DNA from: QIJE01 sp048541835 | GTDB taxonomy: Bacteria > SZUA-79 > Acidulodesulfobacterales > Acidulodesulfobacteraceae | Direction: 5' to 3' | NCBI RefSeq assembly: GCF_048541835.1 | Contig: NZ_JBLEOY010000002.1 | Location: 62,001-126,000 of the forward strand | DNA: 64,000 nucleotides | Position numbers and translations under genes: made by a program | Notes under the pieces: generated by a model | The model's input: only the letters and a program-made list of their open reading frames with translations | Told to the model about the DNA's origin: nothing | The model's database searches: none | Part shown: piece after piece, positions 27,030 to 36,389 of the stretch | Layout of the letters: every line of letters starts with the position of its first letter | How positions within the stretch are numbered: position 1 is the first letter of the stretch

Positions 27030-27375
27030 CTTATCCGTGTGCTCTTCTTCATCTTTTAATATTGTTTGCAATAAATCCTTTGTTCCGTTGTCTTTAATTT
27101 CGGTAGCAAATTTAATATCTTCATTATAGGATTCAACCGCACCTTCCTTGAATTTACTATCATTTTTGTGCATTAGTTCAGCCGTGGAACCGATATACAT
27201 CTTGTTATAATTTGAAACGATCGGCATGCTTCATTTCGTCTATTGCGCGTTTTTCAATCTCTTTATGGAGATCGCTATAGCCTCAATTATCGCACATCTT
27301 CGCATGAACCATGTATTGATTAAATGCGGTTAGCTCATCAGCCAATCTTAGATTAAGTCTTTTAATAATTTTCAT
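27021..27375 (-). pseudogene. bfr: bacterioferritin, nonsense and frameshift
   Basis: Read on the minus strand from ATG 27375: MKIIKRLNLRLADELTAFNQYMVHAKMCDN, then TGA where Trp is usual, then GYSDLHKEIEKRAIDEMKHADR, a frameshift near 27227, and finally KDLLQTILKDEEEHTDKL. The diiron ligands (Glu of LADELTA, E...MKHA, EEH) are all recognisable. The middle is poorly preserved. It would have stored iron as a 24-mer; it cannot be made as written. Confidence 0.7.
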
Positions 27376-27572
27376 TTCCTTTTATAGGCTATCCTCCTTA
27401 TTTTATTTAACCATGTTATATGATATACACTTTTGTTATAAATCATTACTGCTGATATCGCAGTTGTTTTGAGTTATTTGCCGCAAGAAGATTGTTGTTT
27501 GTCTTATTGCTTATTCGTGGTACAATTTTCCGAGTCGAAGGATAATAAATAAATTTTACGTCTTAATCAATT

Positions 27573-28062
27573 ATGTTATTTGCGGATATTTTGTTGGGCG
27601 CTCATGTTTCCATTGCCGAAGGATCGGCTAATGCCTGCTTGCATGCAAAAAACACCGGGTCTAATGTTGTTCAGATATTTACAAAAATCAGGTGCAATGG
27701 TCGGCAAAACCGCTTGACCTTGATGATATCCATTCTTTTAAATGCCTGGTAAGAGACAATCTAATGGTCGTTGCCCATCTTTCATATTTAGTCAACCTTG
27801 GAAGCACGGATGAAACGATAAGAGAAAAATCTGTAAGCGCCGTTATAAATGAGATTAAATGGTGCAGGTTACTCGGTATAAAATCGTTAATATTTCACCA
27901 TGGTTCGAATAAATCTTGTAACCCCAGATGAGATGATAAAGCAAATAGCTTTAAATTTAAGTGAAATTATAAGGCAAACGGATGATTTTGATAAGATTGT
28001 CGGACTCGATAGGTTGCGCGCGCTTCATATCAATGATTCCTTGAAGTCCTTAGGTTTTAGGT
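27573..28062 (+). pseudogene. nfo: endonuclease IV (AP endonuclease) remnant
   Basis: From ATG 27573 the text reads ILLGAHVSIAEGSANACLHA, SNVVQIFTK, a frameshift near 27690, QWSAKPLDLDDIHSF, VVAHLSYLVNLGS, KWCRLLGIKSLIFHHGS, another shift near 27900, VTPDEMIKQIALNLSEII, then a large deletion and LRALHINDSLKSLG. These match endonuclease IV (GAHVS start, zinc-ligand His of HxSYLVN and FHHG). The central and C-terminal parts of the TIM barrel, about 280 residues in full, are largely lost. Confidence 0.7.
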
Positions 28063-28120
28063 TTTTGGTACCAAAACCGCTACTATTATTTCGAATATCT
28101 TTCAAAGGAGTTATTCTACA

Positions 28121-28357
28121 ATGATGGGGGAAAAGACAAAACAATCTTCTCTGTTTTACTATATAGATATAGGAGATATGATACCGGAGAATCATATTTT
28201 AAGATTAATAAACAAGTATATCGAACTCTTTTTTATACGCAAAAGGACAAAACACATATACAGTCACGCAGGCAGACCATCTGTAGATCCTGAGGTTCTG
28301 CTGAGAATGCTTCTTGTAGGTTATCTCTATGGTATTACATCGGAAAGAAGACCATAG
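28121..28357 (+). pseudogene. transposase N-terminal fragment (IS1182/IS5-like)
   Basis: The 78 residues include YYIDIGDMIPENHILRLINK and GRPSVDPEVLLRMLLVGYLYGI, the N-terminal domain typical of IS1182-type and related DDE transposases. The family usually continues ...SERRL and then the catalytic region, but here it runs directly into an unrelated gene end at 28357, so it is a truncated stub at a deletion joint. A GGGG site precedes ATG 28121. Confidence 0.75.
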
Positions 28358-28551
28358 GAGAGAGGGTAATTAATGTATTGCTACTCTCCGTATATGACTT
28401 GCTAAACGAGCCTGTTCTGTATCTTTCAAAATACATCTCTGAACATAAAAATGATTATTACCGGTTATTGGATGTAACCAAATGTAGAAAGTGGGAGGAA
28501 TGGATACTTTTCATGTTTAAAGCTACGGATAAATTTTACTCCGGTTTTTAA
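28357..28551 (+). pseudogene. Fic-family protein C-terminal fragment
   Basis: The frame reads GERVINVLLLSVYDLLNEPV, YLSKYISEHKNDYYRLLDVT, KWEEWILFMFKATDKFYSGF and stops. This is the C-terminal helical part of Fic proteins of the type P-(V/I)-L-Y-L-S-x-Y-I...Y-Y-x-L-L...W-x-x-W-(I/V)-x-(F/Y); the catalytic HPFxxGN motif lies upstream in complete proteins and is missing. It joins the transposase stub within a few bases at 28357. Confidence 0.7.
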
Positions 28552-28586
28552 TTGTTATCCCTTCCGTAGCAATTTGCGAGAGAGTT

Positions 28587-31043
28587 TTAAAAAATATGGA
28601 ATTCTTCATCCTTAGCTTTACTATACCATTTATCAAATGGTATAGTCATTTTTATATCGTCTATGTTCAATAATTTATCCCCTATAGTTACACATAGGAT
28701 CGGGTACTTAAGGGCGTCTTTAACTACATAAATAAAATATTCGTTACGTTTTTCTCTAAGGGTTTTTAATTCATTTGCAGTTATAGATATATCCGGCTTT
28801 GGCGTACTGCTACTTTTTACTTCAATATATCTCTCTTCAGACTCTATATCATACCCAGGTTTTTCAGACTCATTCAACTCTCTTGCTTCTCTTCTATTGA
28901 CCTTCTCAAACTGCATTGCTACTTTTGTCCCTATTCGCTGGACGATACTATTTCTTTCTTGTTCTACTTTTTTATCAACTCCTAATTCTTCAAAAAATTT
29001 GCGCCATTTATTGATTTTATCATCATCATCATCATCTTTGATAAATTCGGTACTAACTAATTCTATCGGTAAATCGTACAATTCCTTATCTATTAATTGT
29101 TCAATATTATGTTCAGGGTTGTATTCTTTAGAGAAAATAATTTCTTCGGGGTTAAGCCATTTGCCGGATTTTGTTCTTAAAGTTAGAAATTTCAAGTCTC
29201 CAATAAGAATTTGCCTATTTTCCCATGATGTCTTAAATGATTTAATGTATTCAACTTTTTTATTATCCAAAAACTGTGGCCAATTTTTACGAATAGCAGG
29301 CATCTCTCTTTTCTTTAAAATATCTTGAATATGTTCTGTGGTTACTTCTTCAACTCCTAACGCCTTTAAGAATCCTAATATTGTTTTATCTGCTGATAAC
29401 TCCGGGTGAATAAATTTTAGACTATCTCTTGCTTCCATGGGAATTGAAATAGTACCTGTATTTATGAAAGCATCTTTATCTTTAGGGCATGCTAACCCAT
29501 AGTCATCCGTAAGTAATATATTCTGATATCTTAAATCATTCTGTCGTGAAATAGATTCTGCATATTTTGATAATTTACTGTAAAATTTCTTGAAAAAAGA
29601 TAAATTCTTTTGCTCTGCCTCAAGTTTTATTAATCTTGCCATCTCATAATCTATTCCACTGTCTTCACTAAAAGTTGAGCCTTTTTCAACTATTTGTTTA
29701 ATACTCCGCGGAATTTTACAGTCGGCAGCAAGAATTTTTTTATCAGGGTATAACTGCTTTAGACTGGATTCTGATGTAAGCTCTTTAGCGTAAGACACTA
29801 TGATCACAGCTCCATCGGGTCTTATTGCCGAACCATCAGTCGCTATTAAAACCGCATTGTTGTTTATAAAGTTTCTTAATGGTTTTTTAATATGGGATTC
29901 GAAGAGTTCATGCCCTCCTTCGTAAGAATCTAATGTTGTTGTAAAGTTCATTTTCCATCTTTCGTTCTTTAAAAAAGAAGGTATTGCTTCTTCAATAATT
30001 AATTTATATATTTCATCAACGAGCCAATCATTCCATAAACATTCACGAGCAAGCTCTCCCCTTCCCGGTGTTGTTAAGAAATCTGCTTGAATTAAAAAAT
30101 TTAAGCCGCTTAGGATTTCTTTTAGTGGCAAGAAGCTAAAGACACCCATATGCGCAGTACCTTTTTCCTCCTGCATTAAATTGTTTTCCTCATCTATCTT
30201 AAAGGCAACTACGATCTCCCTTGTACATACATGTTCTCGTTCCCATTCTCTTGTTACGTAATCATCTTTTACTTCTTGCGGTGTTATGCAAGAAGAACGA
30301 AATATGACCCATCTATGTTTTTCCAAAATATCATTTTTGTATTCTTTAATTTGATAAATCTCATAGCCTGATGTTTTAGAATCCTTGGATTTTATAATTC
30401 TTCTCTTGAAATTCTGCTTGGGATCCTGTTTGGAATATATTATTATCTCCGTTTCTTCAATATTGTTTAAAAAAAGTAATATTCTATTGTTTAAATGATC
30501 AGGTTTCACCTCTGAATGTATCTTTTCCAGTAATTTTTCTTCTTTAAGAGGCAAATTGAATATCGTTTTGTACTTTTCAGAAATATTTACTTGTGGGTTA
30601 TCTATCCATAGAGGCATCACTTGCCAAGGTTTTTGATCGGAATCCTTCCAATGATTCTTGTCAAACTTAAAGTGAAAGTCGCCGGAATATATTTCCGGAC
30701 GTTCAGATATTAGAAATACCGATTTAAATCCTACTCCCAAATAACCGATGTAATTCTCAGGCGTCTTTGAAGAGCGTCCGGCTTTGCATATACTTTTCAC
30801 ATCTTTTTCTAAAAATGAATTCCCATTATTAGATATTCTCACGGTATCTTCTATAATCTCTATTTTTAAAGACGAACTTTTGGCATCATCGGCATTCTGC
30901 ACAAATTCCATTAAAAAACTCCCGTATCGTGGAAATGCTTTTTGTAGCCTATCTATTGCTCCTGCGAGAGAATCAAGTACATCTTCATCCGATTTAAGTT
31001 GCCTATTTTTTATATCTTCTATGTATTGTTGTGGCGTACTCAT
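28587..31043 (-). CDS. sacsin-like GHKL ATPase with C-terminal DUF3883 nuclease-like domain
   Basis: The 818-residue protein starts with a Hsp90/sacsin-type ATPase: N box EFVQNADDA (46-54), G1 ISNNGNSF (70-77), G2 GYLGVGFKSVF (100-110). The middle (about 230-650) has no family I recognise beyond FLPL, QADFLTTPGRGEL typical of sacsin-like repeats. The C-terminus (730-790) fits DUF3883: GYDIES (Asp732), RYIEVKSS (Glu741, Lys743), and TANELKTLREKRNEYFIYVV, a PD-(D/E)XK-like arrangement. A run of six Asp occurs near 665. GAGGGGG precedes the ATG. It is complete amid broken genes, so it is probably under selection. A role in defence against foreign DNA is inference from domain content and neighbours. 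Confidence 0.8.
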   Translation of the reverse strand: MSTPQQYIEDIKNRQLKSDEDVLDSLAGAIDRLQKAFPRYGSFLMEFVQNADDAKSSSLKIEIIEDTVRISNNGNSFLEKDVKSICKAGRSSKTPENYIGYLGVGFKSVFLISERPEIYSGDFHFKFDKNHWKDSDQKPWQVMPLWIDNPQVNISEKYKTIFNLPLKEEKLLEKIHSEVKPDHLNNRILLFLNNIEETEIIIYSKQDPKQNFKRRIIKSKDSKTSGYEIYQIKEYKNDILEKHRWVIFRSSCITPQEVKDDYVTREWEREHVCTREIVVAFKIDEENNLMQEEKGTAHMGVFSFLPLKEILSGLNFLIQADFLTTPGRGELARECLWNDWLVDEIYKLIIEEAIPSFLKNERWKMNFTTTLDSYEGGHELFESHIKKPLRNFINNNAVLIATDGSAIRPDGAVIIVSYAKELTSESSLKQLYPDKKILAADCKIPRSIKQIVEKGSTFSEDSGIDYEMARLIKLEAEQKNLSFFKKFYSKLSKYAESISRQNDLRYQNILLTDDYGLACPKDKDAFINTGTISIPMEARDSLKFIHPELSADKTILGFLKALGVEEVTTEHIQDILKKREMPAIRKNWPQFLDNKKVEYIKSFKTSWENRQILIGDLKFLTLRTKSGKWLNPEEIIFSKEYNPEHNIEQLIDKELYDLPIELVSTEFIKDDDDDDKINKWRKFFEELGVDKKVEQERNSIVQRIGTKVAMQFEKVNRREARELNESEKPGYDIESEERYIEVKSSSTPKPDISITANELKTLREKRNEYFIYVVKDALKYPILCVTIGDKLLNIDDIKMTIPFDKWYSKAKDEEFHIF

Positions 31044-31277
31044 TTAACCCCCTCATGATTAAGTATCAATTTATAGAAGCATCTTGCCTTGTCAAAATTG
31101 ATTTAGGAGTTGATCGGAATAAAAATTCAGAAAAAGTTATCTTGACAAATAGAGCATCATGCTCAGATTATGCCACAAATAGCCTCGGTTTGCAAGCAAA
31201 CCTGCGGTAACACATTTCTTCCATCCACCCCCCGTCTAATAGAGAGTGGGGTTTTCTTGAAAGAATGAGGTAAAAAT

Positions 31278-31487
31278 CTAATCTGATTTCCTTGTTTTAA
31301 TTCCCAACGCCAAATCATCTACAAAATAATCCTTTTGCCATAGAGATCTGTCTTGCGTATAATTACCCTTGCCCTTTTCACACTGTTGCATAAATCTTAT
31401 TAATCCGGTAGCGCCAAGACCCTCTCTCAAATATTCATACCCTGCACTTTGAATTTCCCTGTCAGTCTTGTAATCAATTATTTTCAT
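31278..31487 (-). CDS. small protein, possible antitoxin of a PIN-toxin pair
   Basis: The 69-residue protein (MKIIDYKTDREIQSAGYEYL...) includes LGATGLIRFMQQCEKGKGNY and TQDRSLWQKDYFVDDLA. The pattern (aromatic)-x-Y-T-x-x-R-x-x-(L/W)-(W) after a helix ending LGxxGxxRF resembles small proteins that accompany PIN-domain toxins. A GGAGGCG site precedes ATG 31487. A broken PIN gene lies just upstream on the same strand (31567-31860). The family assignment is tentative. Confidence 0.5.
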   Translation of the reverse strand: MKIIDYKTDREIQSAGYEYLREGLGATGLIRFMQQCEKGKGNYTQDRSLWQKDYFVDDLALGIKTRKSD

Positions 31488-31566
31488 AAATCGCCTCCTC
31501 CAACCATTTCAATGGATTATAGACATTTATCTTTAGTTGCGCTATATTTACCGTTTTCTTTAAAAA

Positions 31567-31860
31567 CTAATCATCAACCGTTAATAAAACATCGGCATTG
31601 TTCTCTGCACTTGCCAAACGTAAGGCATCAAAAGAAGCAATTCCTTTGCTTTTAAAGAATTTCGCTTTCTCAATCATCTTATCGGTAAGCGATATTTTTA
31701 GCAGCATCGGCGGATATTCAAACCCGCGAACATACGTGAAGGAAAAACCCGGTGTATCTCCTTTAATGCCGACTAATTTTCTTTTGGAAAATACTATATT
31801 TATGAAATTGTCCGATGTGACAACCGAATTACCTCCATATAGGGAGGATGTTGTTCAGGT
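31567..31860 (-). pseudogene. PIN-domain (VapC-like) fragment
   Basis: On the minus strand the last part reads ISLTDKMIEKAKFFKSKGIA, SFDALRLASAENNADVLLTV, DD and stop. FDAL.LASAE...DVLLTVDD is the third-to-fourth acidic motif region of PIN nucleases; intact proteins continue beyond VDD with a further strand. The N-terminal half (first Asp) is not recognisable upstream. It is therefore a toxin fragment, consistent with the small antitoxin-like gene downstream. Confidence 0.55.
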
Positions 31861-32045
31861 TCAAATAGACGCAATGCGGCAGAAACAGTATGAGAATTTT
31901 GAAAAATAGCATTTTTGGCAAAAGGCGATAAATCGTTGTTATGCGTAATGCTGCAATCCCTGCTGGCTTTACCTGATGCTGCAAGAAAAGGTGAAACAAG
32001 CGCACATCCGCACTCACCCGATCCGTTACATCCTATTGTTTTGGC

Positions 32046-32390
32046 TGTTAAAGTACGTCCTTTATATTTACATCGACCATTCTCTCCCATTCGTCAATAT
32101 GCAAGTTTTTTATAAATGATAAAGGCATCAGCCCTGCGTCATTTACAAGAATATCAATATGTCCACCACATGCCAATGAGTCTGTTTGCAGCTTTATTCA
32201 GATCATCCATTTTTATAACATCACCCGGCAGAACAACAGCATTCGCCGGTTCTATCTCTTTCTTCAGGGCAGTTAATCTATCAATGCGTCTTGCAAGTAA
32301 GCCTACTTTTATTTTTGCAAGCAATATGGCAGTAACCATTCCTATTTCAGAACTTGCCTCCGTGATTAATGCAACCTTATTGTTTATAAT
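32046..32390 (-). pseudogene. short-chain dehydrogenase/reductase N-terminal remnant
   Basis: Read from the minus strand after GGAGG (32392-32396): NKVALITEASSEIGMVTAIL, LLARRIDRLTALKKEIEP, VVLPGDVIKMDDL, then a frameshift, DILVNDAGLMPLSFI and DEWERMVDVNIK. This is an SDR Rossmann fold with the glycine-rich loop damaged (TEASSEIG for TGASSGIG) and the NDAG motif for NNAG. The start codon appears mutated (ATA AAC AAT AAG). The catalytic Tyr-x-x-x-Lys half is not recognisable. It is inactive. Confidence 0.7.
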
Positions 32391-32604
32391 TACCTCCTAC
32401 AGGTTGTTTGATACATGGCATCCATCCTCATTATAGCTCATATTTTGTAATTTACGATTGAAACATAAAGAAAATTGTGTTACGCTCAATGAGATTACTG
32501 CATAATATCCAGATTATTTGCACTATCCGCTGATAAATAATTTTTTTATACCAGCAATTTTATACCAAAAATGCACTAAAAGGTTCGTTTAGAGGAGTAG
32601 TAAT

Positions 32605-33654
32605 GTGAGAATTGCCCAGATTGCACCATTATATGAGAGTATTCCTCCCAAACAGTATGGCGGAACTGAAAGAATCGTTTCTTATCTTACCGAAGAATTG
32701 GTAAATATGGGATTGGATGTTACGCTTTTTGCAAGCGGTGATTCGGTTACGAAAGCAGAACTCGTTGGCATTGTTCCCGAGGCTACAAGGATGAATGAAA
32801 GGGACCCCATAATTTATCATTTGCTTTTGATTGAACAGCTTATGGAGAGAATTGAATCGTTCGATATAGTTCATTTCAGCATAGACTGCATTCATTTTCC
32901 CATTGCAAGGAGGCTTGACGTCCCTCATATAACAACGCTGCATGGCAGGCTGGATCTTCCTGATCTCATACCATTTTACGAGGAATTTAACGATATACCG
33001 GTTGTTTCCATTTCAAACGCCCAGCGAATCCCGCTTCCTTTTGCCAACTGGCAGGGTACGGTCTATCATGGATTACCTAAAGATTTATACAAATTAAACG
33101 AAAAGCCGGATAAATACCTTGTTTTTCTCGGACGCATCTCAATTGAGAAAAGACCCGACAGAGCAATAGAAATCGCAAAAAAAAGCGGAATGAAACTTAA
33201 AATAGCGGCAAAGATTGATAAAGTAGACAGGGAATATTTTGAAAATGTAATCAAGCCTTTGTTGGACGACCCTATGATAGAGTTTATAGGTGAAATATGC
33301 GAAAAAGATAAACAAGACTTTTTGGGAAACGCATTGGCACTACTATTTCCCATCGATTGGCCTGAACCGTTTGGATTAGTCATGATAGAATCGCTGGCAT
33401 GCGGTACGCCTGTAATTGCGTATGGAAATGGTTCTGTTCCTGAGATTATAGATAACGGCATAGATGGTTTTATAGTCAACAGTATTAATAGCGCTGTTAA
33501 GGCCGTTTCAAACATTGATTTAATAGATAGAAAACGATGCAGACAAATTTTTGACCAACGTTTCACATCAAGGCTAACGGCTGAAAACTATTTGAATATT
33601 TACGAAAAGATCATTCAAAACAATCAAAATAGAAGGGCAATTTATGGAATATAA
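32605..33654 (+). CDS. family 4 glycosyltransferase
   Basis: The 349-residue protein has the GT-B layout. The N-terminal domain begins IAQIAPLYESIPPKQYGGTE (nucleotide-sugar enzyme loop) and holds HITTLHGRLDLPD; the C-terminal domain has FLGRISIEKRPDRAIEIA and the GT4 signature PEPFGLVMIESLACGTPVIA with its E-x-x-x-x-x-x-E nucleotide-binding pair. The GTG start at 32605 follows GAGGAG by 5 nt. Its 3' end overlaps the debranching-enzyme gene by 11 nt, so the two form an operon; a role in alpha-glucan or trehalose-type metabolism is likely. The codon use and integrity differ from the wreckage to the left, so it looks resident. Confidence 0.88.
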   Translation: MRIAQIAPLYESIPPKQYGGTERIVSYLTEELVNMGLDVTLFASGDSVTKAELVGIVPEATRMNERDPIIYHLLLIEQLMERIESFDIVHFSIDCIHFPIARRLDVPHITTLHGRLDLPDLIPFYEEFNDIPVVSISNAQRIPLPFANWQGTVYHGLPKDLYKLNEKPDKYLVFLGRISIEKRPDRAIEIAKKSGMKLKIAAKIDKVDREYFENVIKPLLDDPMIEFIGEICEKDKQDFLGNALALLFPIDWPEPFGLVMIESLACGTPVIAYGNGSVPEIIDNGIDGFIVNSINSAVKAVSNIDLIDRKRCRQIFDQRFTSRLTAENYLNIYEKIIQNNQNRRAIYGI

Positions 33655-35917
33655 AGATGTAATAACGGTTGATGATAAATTTTATATTCTCGCAGCTTCT
33701 CCCTTTATAAACGACAATATACATAATTTGAAATATGGTGATATGTTTGCAATATTTAATAGATATGGTGATATTCATCATTATGGACTGAGACAAAATG
33801 GAGTTTATTACAAAGATACCCGGTTTTTGTGTAGATACGAACTGAGATTTGATACTTTTATACCGCTTTTTTTAAGCGCCATAGAAAGATCGGATAATAC
33901 GCTGCTGAGAACAAATCTCACAAACAATGATATAAAAACGGAGAAGCTTGTGATACCAAGAGATATTATACAACTATCTCGTTCCAAATTTCTATTTAAA
34001 AATGGGTTATACGAGCATATAAAATTGTTCAATTATGGACAAGTTGATGTAAAAATACCATACCATCTTCATTTTGATGCTGATTTTGCCGATATTTTTG
34101 AGATACGAGGTTCGAAAAGGGAAAATCATGGTAAACACCTCAAAACTGTAACTAATGATTCTTTTGTTGAGCTTGCTTATGAAGGACTGGATAAAATTGT
34201 TCGCAAAACAAAGATAGAATTTTCACCATATCCTACCATTCTTTCCGAATCTACTGCATTTTTTGATCTGTTTCTTGCTTCTAAGGAAGAATTTGATATT
34301 TATATTACCACGAGCTTTATTATAGAAGATGAACAACCTGATATTGCAAACCTATCTTATGCCGCACCGTTTAGAGCATATAAGCCTATGGAGAGTGAGG
34401 ATAGGCAATCTCATAATACCTTAAAAGAAGAAAAGCATAGAGATGTTAAGTCTATGTATTATACCTCTTTGAATAGTGTGGAAGAAGAGCTGAAAAAATC
34501 GGAAGATCAAGATTGCAAAATCTATACATCAAATGAACAGTTCAATGATTGGATAAATAGATCGTCGGTTGATATTCACATGATGATTACACATACAAAG
34601 TATGGTGAATATCCATATGCAGGCGTTCCGTGGTACAGCGCTATTTTTGGAAGGGATGCTCTTGTTACAGCGTTTGAATATTTATGGGTTAATCCTGATA
34701 TTGCAGAAGGAGTCTTGAGAACATTATCATATTTTCAGGCAAAGACAATTTCAGATAAACAGGATGCAGAACCAGGAAAGATACTTCACGAAGCTAGAAA
34801 CGGAGAGATGGCAAGCCTTAATGAAGTACCTTTTGGAAGATATTATGGGAGCATTGACAGTACGCCTCTTTTTGTAATGCTTGCCGGAGCTTATCATAGA
34901 AGAACCGGAAATACTCCTTTTATTAGGTCTATATGGCCTAATATTACCATGGCTATTGAATGGATGAATAAATACGGCGATAAAGATCAGGATGAGTTTA
35001 TTGAATATGAATCACGCAGCCTCGATGGTCTAAAACAGCAGGGATGGAAAGATTCATCAAATTCTGTATTTTATAAAAACGGTATGATAGCTATGCCGTC
35101 TATAGCGCTCTCTGAAGTCCAGGCTTACGCCTATTCTGCCAAGAAAGAAGCTTCAAGATTGGCAGAACTGCTCGGCTGCAGCGATTTATCATCGCAGATG
35201 AAAAATGAATCTGCAAGGCTTAAACAAAAGTTTGAGGATGCTTTCTGGTGTGAGGAGATTTCTTCGTATGCACTTGCTTTGGACGGAGATAAAAAACAGT
35301 GTAAAGTTAAGACATCCAATGCAGGGCAATGTCTTTTTTCGGGTATTGTAGCAGAAGAGCATGTTGATAAACTTGCAAAACTGTTATTGAGCAAGGAATT
35401 TTTTTCAGGATGGGGCATCCGTACATTATCAACAAAAGAGGTTCGTTATAATCCAATGTCATATCACAACGGAAGCATATGGCCGCATGATAACGCATTG
35501 ATAGCATATGGATTAGCTAAATACGGTTATAAAAAAGAGGTGTTGAAGATTTTGACAGGATTTTTCGATGCAAGCATCTATTTTAATTTGCATAGGATGC
35601 CGGAGCTGTTCTGCGGCTTTGACAGGCATTTATCTGAAGCTCCAACACTTTATTCGGTGGCATGTCCTGTGCAATCATGGTCGGCAGCATCTTCATTTAT
35701 GATGCTGCAGGCAGCTCTGGGAATGTCTATTGATGTTTTATCGTCAACAATAACCTTTAATAATCCTGTCTTGCCTGAGTCATTAAAATGGGTTAATCTT
35801 AAAAACCTTCGTATTAATGATCAATTTGTCAGCCTTCATATTCAACGTACAAACATGGATGTAACAATCAGTGTAGTTCGTAGAAGTTCCGATATTAAGA
35901 TTGTCGTGATAAAATAG
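33644..35917 (+). CDS. glycogen debranching enzyme (amylo-alpha-1,6-glucosidase family)
   Basis: The 757-residue protein fits the bacterial debranching type. The N-terminal beta domain (about 15-240) has FAIFNRYGDIHHYGLRQNGV and YYKDTRFLCRYEL. The (alpha/alpha)6 barrel (about 290-740) contains YPYAGVPWYSAIFGRDAL with the Asp of GRDA, GKILHEARNGEMA, SIDSTPLFVMLAG, WKDSSNSV, and the SYHNGSIWPHDNALIAYG segment with catalytic acid residues. It hydrolyses alpha-1,6 branch points. It starts inside the upstream glycosyltransferase gene, so translation is coupled. The length and motif order are normal, and the frame is intact. Confidence 0.9.
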   Translation: MEYKDVITVDDKFYILAASPFINDNIHNLKYGDMFAIFNRYGDIHHYGLRQNGVYYKDTRFLCRYELRFDTFIPLFLSAIERSDNTLLRTNLTNNDIKTEKLVIPRDIIQLSRSKFLFKNGLYEHIKLFNYGQVDVKIPYHLHFDADFADIFEIRGSKRENHGKHLKTVTNDSFVELAYEGLDKIVRKTKIEFSPYPTILSESTAFFDLFLASKEEFDIYITTSFIIEDEQPDIANLSYAAPFRAYKPMESEDRQSHNTLKEEKHRDVKSMYYTSLNSVEEELKKSEDQDCKIYTSNEQFNDWINRSSVDIHMMITHTKYGEYPYAGVPWYSAIFGRDALVTAFEYLWVNPDIAEGVLRTLSYFQAKTISDKQDAEPGKILHEARNGEMASLNEVPFGRYYGSIDSTPLFVMLAGAYHRRTGNTPFIRSIWPNITMAIEWMNKYGDKDQDEFIEYESRSLDGLKQQGWKDSSNSVFYKNGMIAMPSIALSEVQAYAYSAKKEASRLAELLGCSDLSSQMKNESARLKQKFEDAFWCEEISSYALALDGDKKQCKVKTSNAGQCLFSGIVAEEHVDKLAKLLLSKEFFSGWGIRTLSTKEVRYNPMSYHNGSIWPHDNALIAYGLAKYGYKKEVLKILTGFFDASIYFNLHRMPELFCGFDRHLSEAPTLYSVACPVQSWSAASSFMMLQAALGMSIDVLSSTITFNNPVLPESLKWVNLKNLRINDQFVSLHIQRTNMDVTISVVRRSSDIKIVVIK

Positions 35918-36389
35918 AGCGGTTAAGAGTTCAATAAGAAAGCAAAGAGAATCGTAAAAATTATCGGTTTAATGATTAGAAATTTTAAAGATATAAGACC
36001 GATTAACTCCCTTGCATAAGTAGCGGGCAATGTAATTTGAAATACCTCTTACCTGACTTTCTATCTTTGGAAGTCTTTATTGAATATTTTTGACACTTTC
36101 ATCCGAAAGATACAGCTTGCAGCTATTCCGATTATCGTTCACCATGTTTCACCTCATATTTAATTATTATCACTACGCTTAAATTGACCACTGTGTTTTA
36201 TTTAGGTTGCGCATGGAAAGCAACTTCGCTTGATTGAACAAATATCATGTCTTCGCAAAGTTAGATAAAATATTTGAGTCTATTTACAAAACGAAATAAA
36301 AATGTAACAGCAATTATTACTCAAAAACAATCCATAAAATAATGAAACAAGACATTGAAAAGCACAACAAGCAATACCAGAAAATTTAA
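35918..36389. other. intergenic stretch without a recognised gene
   Basis: No supported coding frame is visible on either strand. The A+T-rich sequence has several stop-ridden short frames and leads into gene fragments from 36390. I see no convincing terminator for the debranching operon, although it should end here. Confidence 0.4.

Noticed and set aside
11021..27330. Possible recoding of TGA as Trp (TGA occurs at a conserved Trp in darT and in the bacterioferritin remnant)
   Set aside because: TAG and TAA interrupt neighbouring genes too, frameshifts occur in the same genes, and intact genes such as cysC, the gene at 12232 and the MtrA-like gene end with TGA. Ordinary decay explains the pattern.
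31181..31196. GGTTTGC-AA-GCAAACC palindrome upstream of the sacsin-like gene
   Set aside because: It is a short perfect palindrome but lies about 140 bp from the start codon, has no T run and is not repeated elsewhere, so no role can be argued.
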